The notes: a model not told the origin generated them from the letters alone. 64,000 bases of DNA from Acidimicrobiia bacterium (GCA_017882905.1 JADGOO010000106.1:1-64000), one strand, 5' to 3'; numbered from the stretch's first letter, positions 50,227 through 59,285 are shown. Numbers and translations are program-made.

Positions 50227-51228
50227 TTGCGTCCGGTCATCGCGATCGACGCGATGGGCGGTGATCGCGCGCCCCACGAGATCGTGGCCGGCGCGCTGGC
50301 GGCGCGCGACGCCGTGGGTGTCGACGTGCTGCTCGTCGGCGACGACGCCGCGGTCCGCGCCGAGCTGCCCGGTGGCGAACCTCCCGCCGGCGTGAGCCTG
50401 CTGGCCACCACCGAAGTCATCGCCATGCACGAAGACCCCGCCGCGGCGGTACGGGCCAAGCGCGACAGCTCGATCGTGCGCGCCGCCGAGGTCGTGCGTG
50501 ACGGCCGGGCCCACGCCTTCGTGGGCGCAGGCAACACCGGCGCCACGATGGCCGCCGCGCTGTTGCGCTTCGGCCGCATTCGGGGCGCGGCCCGCCCGGC
50601 GATCGCCGTGCCGATCCCGATCGCCGGATCCGCTCGCCGCCAGCTGCTCGTCGACGGCGGCGCCACCGTCGATCCGCAACCTGAGTGGCTCGTGCAGTGG
50701 GCACATCTCGGTCGCGCCTACGCCCGGCTGCGCCTCGGCGTCGAGAACCCCACGGTCGGGCTCCTGTCGAACGGCGAGGAAGCGGGTAAGGGCGATGCGC
50801 TGCGCAAGGCCGCGTACGCACGCTTCGAAGCCGAGGTGCCGGAGTTCGTCGGCAACGTGGAAGGCCGCGACCTGTCGCGTGTCGCGGCCGACGTGATCGT
50901 CACCGACGGTTTCACGGGCAACGTCGCGCTGAAGACGATCGAGGGGGCGATGATGGGCATCGCCGGGCTGGTGTTCTCCGTGCTCGACGAACCCGACTTC
51001 GCCGAGATCTCCGGGCCCATCAAGCTGCGCCTCCTCGAAGCCGCGTCCGATCTGCTCCCCGACAACACGGGTGGGGCGCTGCTGCTTGGTGTCCAAGGCG
51101 TCTGCGTGATCTCGCACGGGTCGTCGTCGGCGAACGCGATCGTGAACGCGGTGCGCGTGGCTGCCGCGTGCGTGGAAGCCGATGTCGTCGAATCGCTCGC
51201 CGGCTCGTTGCGCCGAGCGGCGGTCTAG
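50227..51228 (+). CDS. plsX: Phosphate acyltransferase PlsX
   Basis: A 333-aa enzyme making acyl phosphate from acyl-ACP for phospholipid synthesis. It has VIAIDAMGGDRAPHEIV at the N-terminus, GAGNTGATMAAALL, ADVIVTDGFTGNVALKT and SHGSSSANAI. The start is TTG 50227, with GGAG about 10 nt upstream. The length is usual. It is followed after 3 nt by an acyl-carrier-like gene that lacks the attachment serine. Confidence 0.95.
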   Translation: MRPVIAIDAMGGDRAPHEIVAGALAARDAVGVDVLLVGDDAAVRAELPGGEPPAGVSLLATTEVIAMHEDPAAAVRAKRDSSIVRAAEVVRDGRAHAFVGAGNTGATMAAALLRFGRIRGAARPAIAVPIPIAGSARRQLLVDGGATVDPQPEWLVQWAHLGRAYARLRLGVENPTVGLLSNGEEAGKGDALRKAAYARFEAEVPEFVGNVEGRDLSRVAADVIVTDGFTGNVALKTIEGAMMGIAGLVFSVLDEPDFAEISGPIKLRLLEAASDLLPDNTGGALLLGVQGVCVISHGSSSANAIVNAVRVAAACVEADVVESLAGSLRRAAV

Positions 51229-51231
51229 GCG

Positions 51232-51543
51232 ATGCCCGCCGAGACCCACAGCCATGGTCACGGCCTCGACCGCAGCGACGTGAGCGCGCTCGTCGTGGAA
51301 CGCCTCGCCGAGCTCCTCGGCCGCGACCCCGACGACCTTCGGCCCGAGCTGCGCTTGCGGGACGACCTCGACGCCGACGATCTCGTCGTGCTCGATCTCG
51401 TGGAGGCCGTGGAACAAGAGCTCGGCGAGCGCATGGTGGGCCTGCACCTCGACGACGACGATCTCGTGGAGCTCGAGACGGTCGGCGAGCTGATCGACTG
51501 CGTGTGCGATCACCTCGGCGTCGCCGGCGGGTCGGGCCGGTGA
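51232..51543 (+). CDS. Acyl-carrier-like protein lacking the prosthetic-group serine
   Basis: A 103-aa acidic helical protein matching ACPs in length and helix pattern, with LRDDLDADDLVVLDLVEAVE where ACPs read DLGADSLDVVELV. The phosphopantetheine Ser is replaced by Asp50 (GAT, 51379-51381), and no other Ser is near. The N-terminus is His-rich (HSHGHG). It sits in the plsX-acp-rnc slot that normally holds the working ACP, so it may act as a holo-ACP mimic or structural partner. A working ACP must then lie elsewhere. Its TGA overlaps the rnc GTG. Confidence 0.85.
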   Translation: MPAETHSHGHGLDRSDVSALVVERLAELLGRDPDDLRPELRLRDDLDADDLVVLDLVEAVEQELGERMVGLHLDDDDLVELETVGELIDCVCDHLGVAGGSGR

Positions 51544-52334
51544 GCGACATCGATCTCACCCAGCTCGCCGCCCGCGCCGAGCTCGAGCGCGTGCTCGGCG
51601 TGACGTTCCGAGACCCGTCGCTGCTGCTGCGATCCCTGGCCCACCGTTCCTGGTGCGCCGAGAACGGCGAGGTGGCGAGCAATGAGCGGCTCGAGTTCCT
51701 CGGCGACTCCGTGCTCGGCCTGGTGGTCACCAACCACGTGTTCGCGCATTTCCCCGGTCTTCCCGAAGGGCAGCTCTCCGAGGTGCGTGCCGGCGTCGTG
51801 AACGCCCGCACGCTCGCCGAGGTCGCATCCGAGCTGGCGCTCGGCGATCACCTGCTCCTCGGCAAGGGTGAAGACGCCGCCGGCGGCCGGACCAAGCAAT
51901 CGATCCTGGCCGACGCGCTCGAGGCCGTCATCGCCGCCATCTACCTCGATGCCGGCTTCGCCGAGGCCGAGCGGTTCGTGATGCGGGTCCTGTTGACCCG
52001 TATCGACGAGGCGGCCAGCGGACCGGGTGGGCGCGACTACAAGACCCGGCTCCAGGAGCTGGCCGCCTCCCGATCGCTCGGCCGGCCCCGGTACCACGTG
52101 CGCGACGAGGGGCCCGACCACGCCAAGACATTCTTCGCCACCGTGCTGCTCGACGGCGCCCCATCGGGGGAGGGCGAGGGCCGTTCCAAGAAGGAAGCCG
52201 AGCAGGCCGCGGCGTGGATGGCCCACGAGCACCTCACGGGGGCGTCCGCTTCGGGGCTACCGTCGCCCTCGCCGTCGGGCGACCAGCACGCGCTCGACAC
52301 GGCGATCGGTTCTGAGGAGAGTGCGGGCACATGA
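51540..52334 (+). CDS. rnc: Ribonuclease III
   Basis: A 264-aa double-stranded RNA endonuclease that processes rRNA precursors. The catalytic signature NERLEFLGDSVLGLVV and the second site ADALEAVIAAIYLD (Glu/Asp metal ligands) are intact. A double-stranded RNA-binding domain occupies about residues 155-228 (DYKTRLQELAA, KKEAEQAAAW). It starts at GTG 51540, overlapping the previous stop (GTGA). The C-terminus carries a short Ser/Pro-rich tail. Confidence 0.95.
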   Translation: MSDIDLTQLAARAELERVLGVTFRDPSLLLRSLAHRSWCAENGEVASNERLEFLGDSVLGLVVTNHVFAHFPGLPEGQLSEVRAGVVNARTLAEVASELALGDHLLLGKGEDAAGGRTKQSILADALEAVIAAIYLDAGFAEAERFVMRVLLTRIDEAASGPGGRDYKTRLQELAASRSLGRPRYHVRDEGPDHAKTFFATVLLDGAPSGEGEGRSKKEAEQAAAWMAHEHLTGASASGLPSPSPSGDQHALDTAIGSEESAGT

Positions 52335-52349
52335 GCGAGGGTGGGCGTG

Positions 52350-53192
52350 ATGCCGGAGCTACCTGAGATCGAGGCGTTACGGCGTGAGCTCGAGAAGGAT
52401 CTCTCGGGGCGAAAGATCAAGACGGTCGACCTCACGTCGCTGAAGTGCGTGCCGCGGTACCGCACGAAGAAGGCGTTCACCGACCCCATCGAGGGTCGCA
52501 AGATCCTCGGCCTGGAGCGGCGCGGGCCGTTCCTCGTGATGCGCCTCGAGGGCGGCGACGCCGTCGTCATGGATCTCGGGCCGCAGGCGTCGTTGCAGCG
52601 CGCCACGGGCCGCCAGGCGGTCACCAAGGCCACCCAGATCGTGGTCACGTTCACCCAGGGCGGCCAGCTGCGGCTGGTCGACCCGAAGGGCGCTTCCGAG
52701 GCGTGGGTGCTGCCCGCGGCCGAGCTGTCCGGCGCGCCTGAGCTGGCCGGCCTCGGGATCGACCCGCTCGAAGCGGCGATGTCGTGGGAGACGTTCGGGC
52801 GCCTGATCTGGCAGCGGCACGCCAAGCTGAAGCCGCTGTTGATGGATCGCCAGGTGATCGTGGGCATCGGGCCCGTGTACGCCGACGAGATCTTGTTCGC
52901 GGCCGGGCTGCGCCACGACCGCGACAGCGACAAGCTCACCGAACAGGAGATCCGGCGCCTGTACCGGGCGATCGTGGAGACGATGCAGGACGCGGTGAAG
53001 TACCGCATGTCGCCGGCGGGTGTGGCGGCGAACAAGGCGGCGACGTCGGGCGACCCGTTCGACGACGACAGCGCCGAGCACTTCAAAGTGTTCGAGCGTG
53101 ACGGCGAAGCGTGCCGGCGGTGCCGTCACCACATCGTGAAGCTCCGGATCGGCGGCCGCGCGACCTACTTCTGCGAAGCCTGCCAAGTCTGA
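52350..53192 (+). CDS. mutM: Divergent Fpg/Nei-family DNA glycosylase
   Basis: A 280-aa protein of the MutM (formamidopyrimidine-DNA glycosylase)/Nei fold. The N-terminal MPELPE with catalytic Pro and Glu, and the C-terminal zinc finger (Cys255, Cys258, Cys275, Cys278, Arg270), are kept. Other positions differ: Pro60 for the Lys57-type residue, DLGPQA for HLGMSG, KGAS for RTFG around Arg108/Phe110, and Pro175 for Asn168 in GIGNIY. It begins at ATG 52350 because the catalytic Pro must follow Met. It sits in the usual place after rnc. Confidence 0.85.
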   Translation: MPELPEIEALRRELEKDLSGRKIKTVDLTSLKCVPRYRTKKAFTDPIEGRKILGLERRGPFLVMRLEGGDAVVMDLGPQASLQRATGRQAVTKATQIVVTFTQGGQLRLVDPKGASEAWVLPAAELSGAPELAGLGIDPLEAAMSWETFGRLIWQRHAKLKPLLMDRQVIVGIGPVYADEILFAAGLRHDRDSDKLTEQEIRRLYRAIVETMQDAVKYRMSPAGVAANKAATSGDPFDDDSAEHFKVFERDGEACRRCRHHIVKLRIGGRATYFCEACQV

Positions 53193-53266
53193 CGACCGAC
53201 GCCCCCAACCGCGGCTTGCTCGAGCGCACCGGTGGGAGCGACCCGTACGCTCACCAGAAGCTACGA

Positions 53267-53548
53267 ATGACGTCCTCTGAAGCGGTTCGCGCGCACGTCT
53301 GGGTGTCCGGACGGGTCCAGGGAGTCTGGTTCCGCGACGCCTGCCGGGACCGGGCCCGTGCCGAGCGCGTCACGGGCTGGGTGCGCAACCTCATCGATGG
53401 ACGGGTCGAGGCGGTGTTCGAGGGTCCTGTCGCGGCCGTCGACCGGATGGTCGCCTGGTGCCATGAGGGACCGCCGCGAGCCCACGTGATCGACGTCGAG
53501 GCGCGCCGCGAAGTCGCACTCGGCGAGGCGTCGTTCACGGTGCGTTGA
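53267..53548 (+). CDS. acyP: Acylphosphatase
   Basis: A 93-aa enzyme hydrolysing acyl phosphates. The substrate-binding Arg lies in VSGRVQGVWFRDACRDRA and the catalytic Asn in GWVRNLIDGRVEAVFEG. The Trp after VQGV replaces a Gly or Phe in most family members. It starts at ATG 53267, 74 nt after mutM. A possible role is controlling acyl phosphates made by PlsX, given the location, but this is inference. Confidence 0.9.
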   Translation: MTSSEAVRAHVWVSGRVQGVWFRDACRDRARAERVTGWVRNLIDGRVEAVFEGPVAAVDRMVAWCHEGPPRAHVIDVEARREVALGEASFTVR

Positions 53549-53658
53549 GGGCCCCTGCGCCCGTTCTGGTGAGCGCACGGGTCGCTCAGCGACGTGTGCG
53601 CTCGAGCAAGCCGCGAAACGGGGGTGACGCGGTCCGCGGGTGGGGGAGAGGGGGCGCC

Positions 53659-53664
53659 TACGAT
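53659..53664 (+). promoter_or_regulatory. Candidate -10 (TACGAT) for smc
   Basis: TACGAT lies 52 nt before GTG 53717, inside a 168-nt gap after acyP that also holds GGGAGGAGGGG. No good -35 is visible. Confidence 0.3.
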
Positions 53665-53716
53665 CTGTCCCGGGAGGAGGGGCGCGCGCCGACCGGCGTG
53701 CTCCGACGGTGCATCT

Positions 53717-56700
53717 GTGTTCCTGAAATCGCTCCAGATGAAGGGCTTCAAGTCCTTCGCCGAGAAGACCACCCTCGACCTCGAGCCCGGCGTGACCGTG
53801 ATCATCGGTCCGAACGGATCGGGCAAGAGCAACGTCGTCGACGCTGTGGCCTGGGTGCTCGGTGCGCAAGGCGCACGAGCCCTGCGCGGCGGCAAGATGG
53901 ACGACGTCATCTTCGCCGGCACCGCCCAGCGCCCGGCCCTCGGCCGCGCCGAGGTGTCGCTCACCATCGACAACACGAGCGGCGTGCTGCCGATCGATTT
54001 CTCCGAGGTCACGATCACGCGCCGCCTGTTCCGCACGGGCGACAGCGAGTACGAGATCAACGGCGTTCCGTGCCGGCTCCTCGACATCCAAGAGCTGCTC
54101 TCGGACAGCGGGATCGGCCGCCAACAGCACGTGATCGTGGGTCAGGGCCAGCTCGACACGGTGTTGAACGCCCGTCCCGAAGACCGACGGGCGATCATCG
54201 AAGAGGCCGCGGGCGTCCTCAAGTACCGCAAGCGCAAGGAGAAGGCCGAGCGCCGCCTCGAAGCCACCGAGGGCAACCTGCTCCGCCTCACCGACTTGCT
54301 GCGCGAGGTGCGCCGTCAGCTCCGTCCACTCGAACGCCAGGCCGACGCGGCTCGGCGCTATGAGGGCCTGGTGGCCGACGTGCGCGCGGCGCGGTTGCAC
54401 CTCACCGGCCGCGAGATCGACAAGCTCCGTACCCGCCAGGAGCGCCAGAGCGCACAGCGCGTCGAACTCGTGCGCGGCGAGAGCGAGCTGCGCGGCCAGC
54501 TGCGCGCGCTCGATTCCCGCGTCGCCGAAGCGGAGCGTCACCTCTCCGTGTCGAGCGACGACGACGCGGCCGACGCGTTGCTGCGCGTCGAGCAGCTGCG
54601 CGAGCGCGGCCGCGGACTGCAAGCACTTCTCGCCGAGCGCGTGCGCGGTCTCGACCGCGAGCTGCTCGCGGCCGCCGACGAAGGTGTTGTCGAGACGCTC
54701 GTGGCCGACGCCGACGCGATTCGCGTCGAGCTGCGCGCCGTCGAAGCCGACTTCGAGTCGTTGGCGCCGACGCGCATGGAGGTCGACGCGGCCGAGGCGC
54801 GCGTGCAAGAGCTCCGTGACGAGCTCGAGACGGCGGCTGACGCCGTGCCCGAGCTCGCACCCGAAGGCCGCGAGCGCCGCGCTGCGGAAGACGCGCTCGA
54901 ACAGGCGACTGCGGCATGGCGCGATGCGGATGGCGAGTGCACGTCGCTCGCCCGCACCGAAGAGTCGTTGCGCCGCGACGAACCGCGGCTCGCCGCGCAG
55001 CTCGCGGAGGCGGCCGCCGCGCTCGCCGGAGTGGCCGGCGAGCGGGATGCGCTCGAAGCTGCGGCGCGCGAAGCCGAGTCGGCGCGGGCGCTGCTCGACG
55101 CCGACAACGCTCGTCCGTCCGATGAGACGCCCGAAGGTTCGCAGCGCCGCGCGGCCGATGCCGCGCTCGACGGCGCTACGGCCGAGCTGCACGAAGCGCA
55201 ATCCGCGGCCGCCCGTTGGCGAGCCCGCGCCGACACGCTGCAGCTCGCGCTCGACGAGGCACATGCCGCCGCGGGCGGCGATGCGATCCAGGCCGTCCAG
55301 GGCGTGCTCGGGCCGATGCTCGATCACTTGCAGATCGACGACGGTGCCGAGCTCGCGGTGGCTGCCGCGCTCGGCGACGCGCTCCACGCGGTGGTCGTCG
55401 ACAGCGACACCGCCGCCCGCGCCGCGATCGACGAGCTCAAGCGCGGTCAGGCATCGGCGCTCCTCGTCGTGCTCGACGGCCGGGCCGGCCATGTGGCCCC
55501 GAGCCAGTCGATGTTCGTGCCTTCCGGCACGCGCGCACTCGGCGATTGCGTGCGCAGCGCACGCCCGGGCCTCGACGCCGTGCTGCGCCGTCTGCTCGCG
55601 AACGTCGTACTGGCAGCCGACTGGCGCCAGGCCGTCGACCTCGCGCTCAGCGACCCGGGAATCGTCGCGGTCACGATCGAAGGCGACCGCTTCGGCGGTG
55701 GTGGTGCGTGGCGCGCTGGGCCGAGTGGCCGTACGGCCGTCACGCCGGCTGCGCTCGAAGAAGCCCGCACCCGTGCGGCCGAAGCCGAGACCACGCGCGA
55801 CACCGCCGAAGCGGGCGTGCGCGACGCGCGCGAGCGCGTGGCGCAGGCGCGGGCGGCCGAGCAGCGAGCCGCCGAGGCCCTGCGCGCCCGGCGCCATCAG
55901 GTCGATCAAGCGCTCGACGAGGTGGGCCGCCGGCGCCGCGATTTCGAGCGGCGCACAGCCGGGCTCGACGAGCGTCACGCGCAGATCGCCGCGCGCCTCT
56001 CTGAGATCGCTACCCACCTCGCTGGTGTGCCGGCCGCGCTCGCCGACGCGACGGCGCGCCGCGAGAGCGCTGATGTGGATGTCGAAGCGGCCCGCCAACG
56101 AGTCGCGGCCGCGCGTCGGGCCGAGCTGGTCGCCACCGAGACGTTGCGCGCCCGGCGCGGCGAGCTCGATCGCCTGCGCGCCGGAGCCGCGGCGCTGCGC
56201 CGCGACTTCGAGGTGCGCGGCGCCGGCATCGATGAGCGTCGCAACGTGCTCACGCGCCGACTCGACGAGATCGAGCGCCGGCTGGCGGCCCGACCCGACG
56301 AGGAAGCTGCCGCCCAGGCGCGCCGGCTCGTGCTCACGGAGCGGCTCGCTTCGGTCGGCACGCTCGGCGTGCGCCTCGGGGAACAGCTCATCGCGGCCGA
56401 CGCACTCGCGGAGCGGTTGCACGAGCGTCGCCGCCGTCAATCGGAAGCCGCTCGCGCCGCAGGGCTCACCCTCGACGCACTGCGCGTGGAGCGCGTCGAC
56501 GCCGAACGCCACCTGACCGAGATGCGCGAGCGGGTGTCGCGGCTCGAGGTGGAAGACGCCGAGATCGCCCTGCGGCTGGAGACGGCTGTGGAGCAGGTGC
56601 GCCGGGAGTTCGACTGCGAGCCCGAGGCTGCGGTCGCCGCGCCGGCGCCCGAGCTGCCCGAGCAGGTGTCGCTCGCGCAGCACGTGCGCGACCTCGATCG

Positions 56701-57328
56701 CGAGCTGCGGATGCTCGGTCCGATCAACCCGCTCGCGCTCTCCGAGTATGAGGCGCTGCTGGAGCGGCACGACTTCCTCACGAACCAGCTCGACGACGTG
56801 AAGCACAGCCGGCGCGAGCTCAACCGCGTGATCCAGGCCGTGAACGCCGAGATCGTCGCCAGCTTCGACGCGGCGTTCGCCGACGTGTCGCGCTACTTCG
56901 AAGAGCTGTTCGCGCTGCTGTTCCCCGGCGGTTCGGGGCGGCTGTTCCTCTCCGATCCCGACGACCCGTTGCAGACCGGCGTCGAGGTGGAGGCACGCCC
57001 GTCGGGCAAGATGCCGAGGCGCCTTTCGCTGCTCTCGGGTGGCGAACGCTCACTTGCCGCGCTTGCGTTCTTGTTCGCGGTGTTCCGCGCTCGTCCCTCG
57101 CCCTTCTACCTGCTCGACGAGGTGGAAGCCGCGCTCGACGATGTGAACCTGCACCGCTTCCTCGACCTCGTGCACGAGTTCCGCAACGAGGCGCAGCTCC
57201 TCGTGGTGTCGCACCAGAAGCGCACAATGGAATCGGCCGACGTGCTCTACGGCGTGTCGATGCCGCCGGGCGGCTCGAGCCGCGTGGTCAGCCAGCGCAT
57301 GCGTGATCTCGCGCTCGAAGACGCTTAG
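53717..57328 (+). CDS. smc: Chromosome segregation protein SMC
   Basis: A 1203-aa SMC ATPase. It has Walker A GPNGSGKSN (residues 31-39) and QGQLD near residue 150, then a long coiled coil. The hinge lies at about residues 520-655 (VLGPMLDHLQIDDGAELAVAAALG), followed by a second coil rich in Ala and Arg. The ABC signature LSGGERSLAALAF is near residue 1107, and Walker B FYLLDEVEAALDD near 1130. It starts at GTG 53717 because MFLKSLQMKGFKSF is the family N-terminus. It leads the smc–mscS–ftsY–ffh run. ScpA/ScpB are not in the window. Confidence 0.96.
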   Translation: MFLKSLQMKGFKSFAEKTTLDLEPGVTVIIGPNGSGKSNVVDAVAWVLGAQGARALRGGKMDDVIFAGTAQRPALGRAEVSLTIDNTSGVLPIDFSEVTITRRLFRTGDSEYEINGVPCRLLDIQELLSDSGIGRQQHVIVGQGQLDTVLNARPEDRRAIIEEAAGVLKYRKRKEKAERRLEATEGNLLRLTDLLREVRRQLRPLERQADAARRYEGLVADVRAARLHLTGREIDKLRTRQERQSAQRVELVRGESELRGQLRALDSRVAEAERHLSVSSDDDAADALLRVEQLRERGRGLQALLAERVRGLDRELLAAADEGVVETLVADADAIRVELRAVEADFESLAPTRMEVDAAEARVQELRDELETAADAVPELAPEGRERRAAEDALEQATAAWRDADGECTSLARTEESLRRDEPRLAAQLAEAAAALAGVAGERDALEAAAREAESARALLDADNARPSDETPEGSQRRAADAALDGATAELHEAQSAAARWRARADTLQLALDEAHAAAGGDAIQAVQGVLGPMLDHLQIDDGAELAVAAALGDALHAVVVDSDTAARAAIDELKRGQASALLVVLDGRAGHVAPSQSMFVPSGTRALGDCVRSARPGLDAVLRRLLANVVLAADWRQAVDLALSDPGIVAVTIEGDRFGGGGAWRAGPSGRTAVTPAALEEARTRAAEAETTRDTAEAGVRDARERVAQARAAEQRAAEALRARRHQVDQALDEVGRRRRDFERRTAGLDERHAQIAARLSEIATHLAGVPAALADATARRESADVDVEAARQRVAAARRAELVATETLRARRGELDRLRAGAAALRRDFEVRGAGIDERRNVLTRRLDEIERRLAARPDEEAAAQARRLVLTERLASVGTLGVRLGEQLIAADALAERLHERRRRQSEAARAAGLTLDALRVERVDAERHLTEMRERVSRLEVEDAEIALRLETAVEQVRREFDCEPEAAVAAPAPELPEQVSLAQHVRDLDRELRMLGPINPLALSEYEALLERHDFLTNQLDDVKHSRRELNRVIQAVNAEIVASFDAAFADVSRYFEELFALLFPGGSGRLFLSDPDDPLQTGVEVEARPSGKMPRRLSLLSGGERSLAALAFLFAVFRARPSPFYLLDEVEAALDDVNLHRFLDLVHEFRNEAQLLVVSHQKRTMESADVLYGVSMPPGGSSRVVSQRMRDLALEDA

Positions 57329-57343
57329 GACGGTCGCGGCCGC

Positions 57344-57988
57344 GTGATCGCGTCGCTGGCTTCCGCCGCGCCCGCTTCCGACGCGCACCGCGCCGCGTGT
57401 GGTGCGCCGGGGCACCGGCGTTGGCTGTGCGAGCTCTTCTGGTCACACAGCGACAGCCATGCGCTGGCGCGCGTCGGTCACTACCTGTCGCCCTGGGTCA
57501 CGTCGCTACTGATCGTGCTCGGCGCCGTGGTCGTGAACCGCGTCGCGCGCGTGGTGGTACGCCATGTGGTGAGCCGCCTGATCGCGTTGCGGCCCGGGTC
57601 CGATCCGCCGCGCCGGGCGCGGCGCGCCGACACGATCGGCGCGGCGATGCGCAGCCTGGCCACGATCGTGATCTCGTTGATCACGGTGTTCGCGGTGATC
57701 GCCGCGTTCGGCATCAGCCTGACGCCCCTGGTCGCCGGCGCGGGCCTCACGGGCGTGATCCTCGGCTTCGGCGCGCAGAACCTGCTGCGCGACACGATCG
57801 CCGGTGCGTTCATGATCTTCGAGGACCAGTTTGGCGTGGGCGACCGTATCGACACCGGCCTGGTGACGGGAGTGGTCGAGAACGTGACGTTGCGCCTCAC
57901 GAGCGTGCGCGACGACGACGGCGTGCTCTGGCACGTGCCGAACGGCGCCGTCACGCGCATCGCCAACCTCAGCCAGCGCGTCACCTGA
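57344..57988 (+). CDS. Small MscS-family mechanosensitive channel
   Basis: A 214-aa protein with three TM helices (about residues 50-68, 100-122, 124-142). The pore helix is GAGLTGVILGFGAQNLLRD, followed by the beta domain FEDQFGVGDRID. The C-terminal domain is short, as in minimal MscS homologues. It starts at GTG 57344, 15 nt after smc. Placement between smc and ftsY is common in Acidimicrobiia-like gene orders, but its link to targeting or segregation is not known. Confidence 0.88.
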   Translation: MIASLASAAPASDAHRAACGAPGHRRWLCELFWSHSDSHALARVGHYLSPWVTSLLIVLGAVVVNRVARVVVRHVVSRLIALRPGSDPPRRARRADTIGAAMRSLATIVISLITVFAVIAAFGISLTPLVAGAGLTGVILGFGAQNLLRDTIAGAFMIFEDQFGVGDRIDTGLVTGVVENVTLRLTSVRDDDGVLWHVPNGAVTRIANLSQRVT

Positions 57989-58038
57989 ACCGCGGGCGGC
58001 CGCGTCGCCCGGCTACCGCTCCGAGCAGGGCCCGTCGG

Positions 58039-58044
58039 TAGCCT
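58039..58044 (+). promoter_or_regulatory. Candidate -10 (TAGCCT) for ftsY, leaderless
   Basis: TAGCCT ends 9 nt before ATG 58054. Confidence 0.4.
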
Positions 58045-58053
58045 GCGCGCCGC

Positions 58054-59229
58054 ATGCTCCCCGTGATCATCATCGTTGCCGTCGTGGTTGTGCTCGCCTT
58101 GACCACGTTCACCGTGGGGCGGGTTCGGAGCCGGCGCGGCGGCCGCGACGTGGTCGCGCCGCCGGAAGCACCGATCTCGCGTCCGATCACGCCGTCTGCG
58201 CGTCCGACCGCGCCCGGCGTCGAACCGGGAGCGGCCGTCGAAGCCGGAGATCTCGCACCACTGGCCGAGGCGCCGGTCGAGTCGGCTCCCGAAGCGCCGC
58301 CGCTGGCACCGCCCGAGGTGCCGGTCAAGGCGCGGTTGCGCGATCGCCTCGGCCGAACCCGTGCCGCGTTCGCGGGCTACGTACGAGGCATCGCCGGCCG
58401 CAAGGTCGACCAGAGCACCTGGGACGACCTCGAAGAAGCGCTGTTGCTCGCCGACGTGGGTCTCGAGACCACGAGCCACCTCCTCGGCGCCGTGCAGGCG
58501 CGCGCCAAGGAGTTCAAGGTCACCGACGCCGACGAGGTCGTGGCGCTGCTGCGGACCGAGATCGAGGCACTGCTCGAGCAGTCGGGAGTCGACCGAACGC
58601 TGCGCGAGGTTCCCGGCGAGGTCAACGTGTGGATGTTCGTGGGCGTGAACGGCGTGGGGAAGACCACCACGATCGGCAAGCTCGCCGCCCAGCAGATCGC
58701 AGAAGGTCGCTCGGTCGTGCTCGCCGCGGGCGACACGTTCCGCGCGGCAGCAGCCGAGCAGCTCGGCCTCTGGGCCGACAAGACCGGTGCCACGATCGTG
58801 CGCGGGCAAGCCGACGGCGACCCGGGCGCGGTCGTGTTCGACGCCATGAGCGCGGCCACGAGCCGCCACGTCGATCTGCTGCTCGTCGACACCGCCGGAC
58901 GCCTGCACACGAAGCAGAATCTGATGGCCGAGCTCGAGAAGCTCAAGCGCATCATCGACCGCACCGAGGGCGCGCTCAAAGAGGTGCTGCTCGTGATCGA
59001 CGCCACCACCGGCCAGAACGGTCTGCAGCAGGCCAAGCAGTTCGCCGAAGCGGTCGACGTGAGCGGCATCGTGCTCACGAAGCTCGACGGCACCGCCAAG
59101 GGCGGCATCGTGTTGGCGATCCAGGCCGAGCTGGGGCTGCCCGTGAAGCTCGTGGGTGTGGGCGAACAGCTCGGCGATCTGATCGAGTTCGACCCCCGCG
59201 AGTTCGCGTCGGCGCTCTTCGAGGAGTGA
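58054..59229 (+). CDS. ftsY: Signal recognition particle receptor FtsY
   Basis: A 391-aa SRP-receptor GTPase. A short N-terminal TM helix (residues 3-20) and a Pro/Ala-rich acidic A region to about residue 90 precede the N domain and G domain: GVNGVGKTTTIGKLA (P-loop), DTFRAAAAEQL, DTAGRLHTKQNLM, TKLDGTAKGG and GVGEQLGDLIEF. All GTPase motifs are intact. It precedes ffh by 56 nt. Confidence 0.95.
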   Translation: MLPVIIIVAVVVVLALTTFTVGRVRSRRGGRDVVAPPEAPISRPITPSARPTAPGVEPGAAVEAGDLAPLAEAPVESAPEAPPLAPPEVPVKARLRDRLGRTRAAFAGYVRGIAGRKVDQSTWDDLEEALLLADVGLETTSHLLGAVQARAKEFKVTDADEVVALLRTEIEALLEQSGVDRTLREVPGEVNVWMFVGVNGVGKTTTIGKLAAQQIAEGRSVVLAAGDTFRAAAAEQLGLWADKTGATIVRGQADGDPGAVVFDAMSAATSRHVDLLLVDTAGRLHTKQNLMAELEKLKRIIDRTEGALKEVLLVIDATTGQNGLQQAKQFAEAVDVSGIVLTKLDGTAKGGIVLAIQAELGLPVKLVGVGEQLGDLIEFDPREFASALFEE

Positions 59230-59285
59230 CCCGCCGGTAGCCTGGCCCTCCGGCTGCCGCCGGTTCACAGTCCCAGGAGCGCTGC

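Noticed and set aside
53261-56806. A minus-strand open frame of 1181 codons covering most of smc
   Set aside because: It is a GC-rich shadow: smc matches its family along its whole length and the antisense translation has no recognisable domain.
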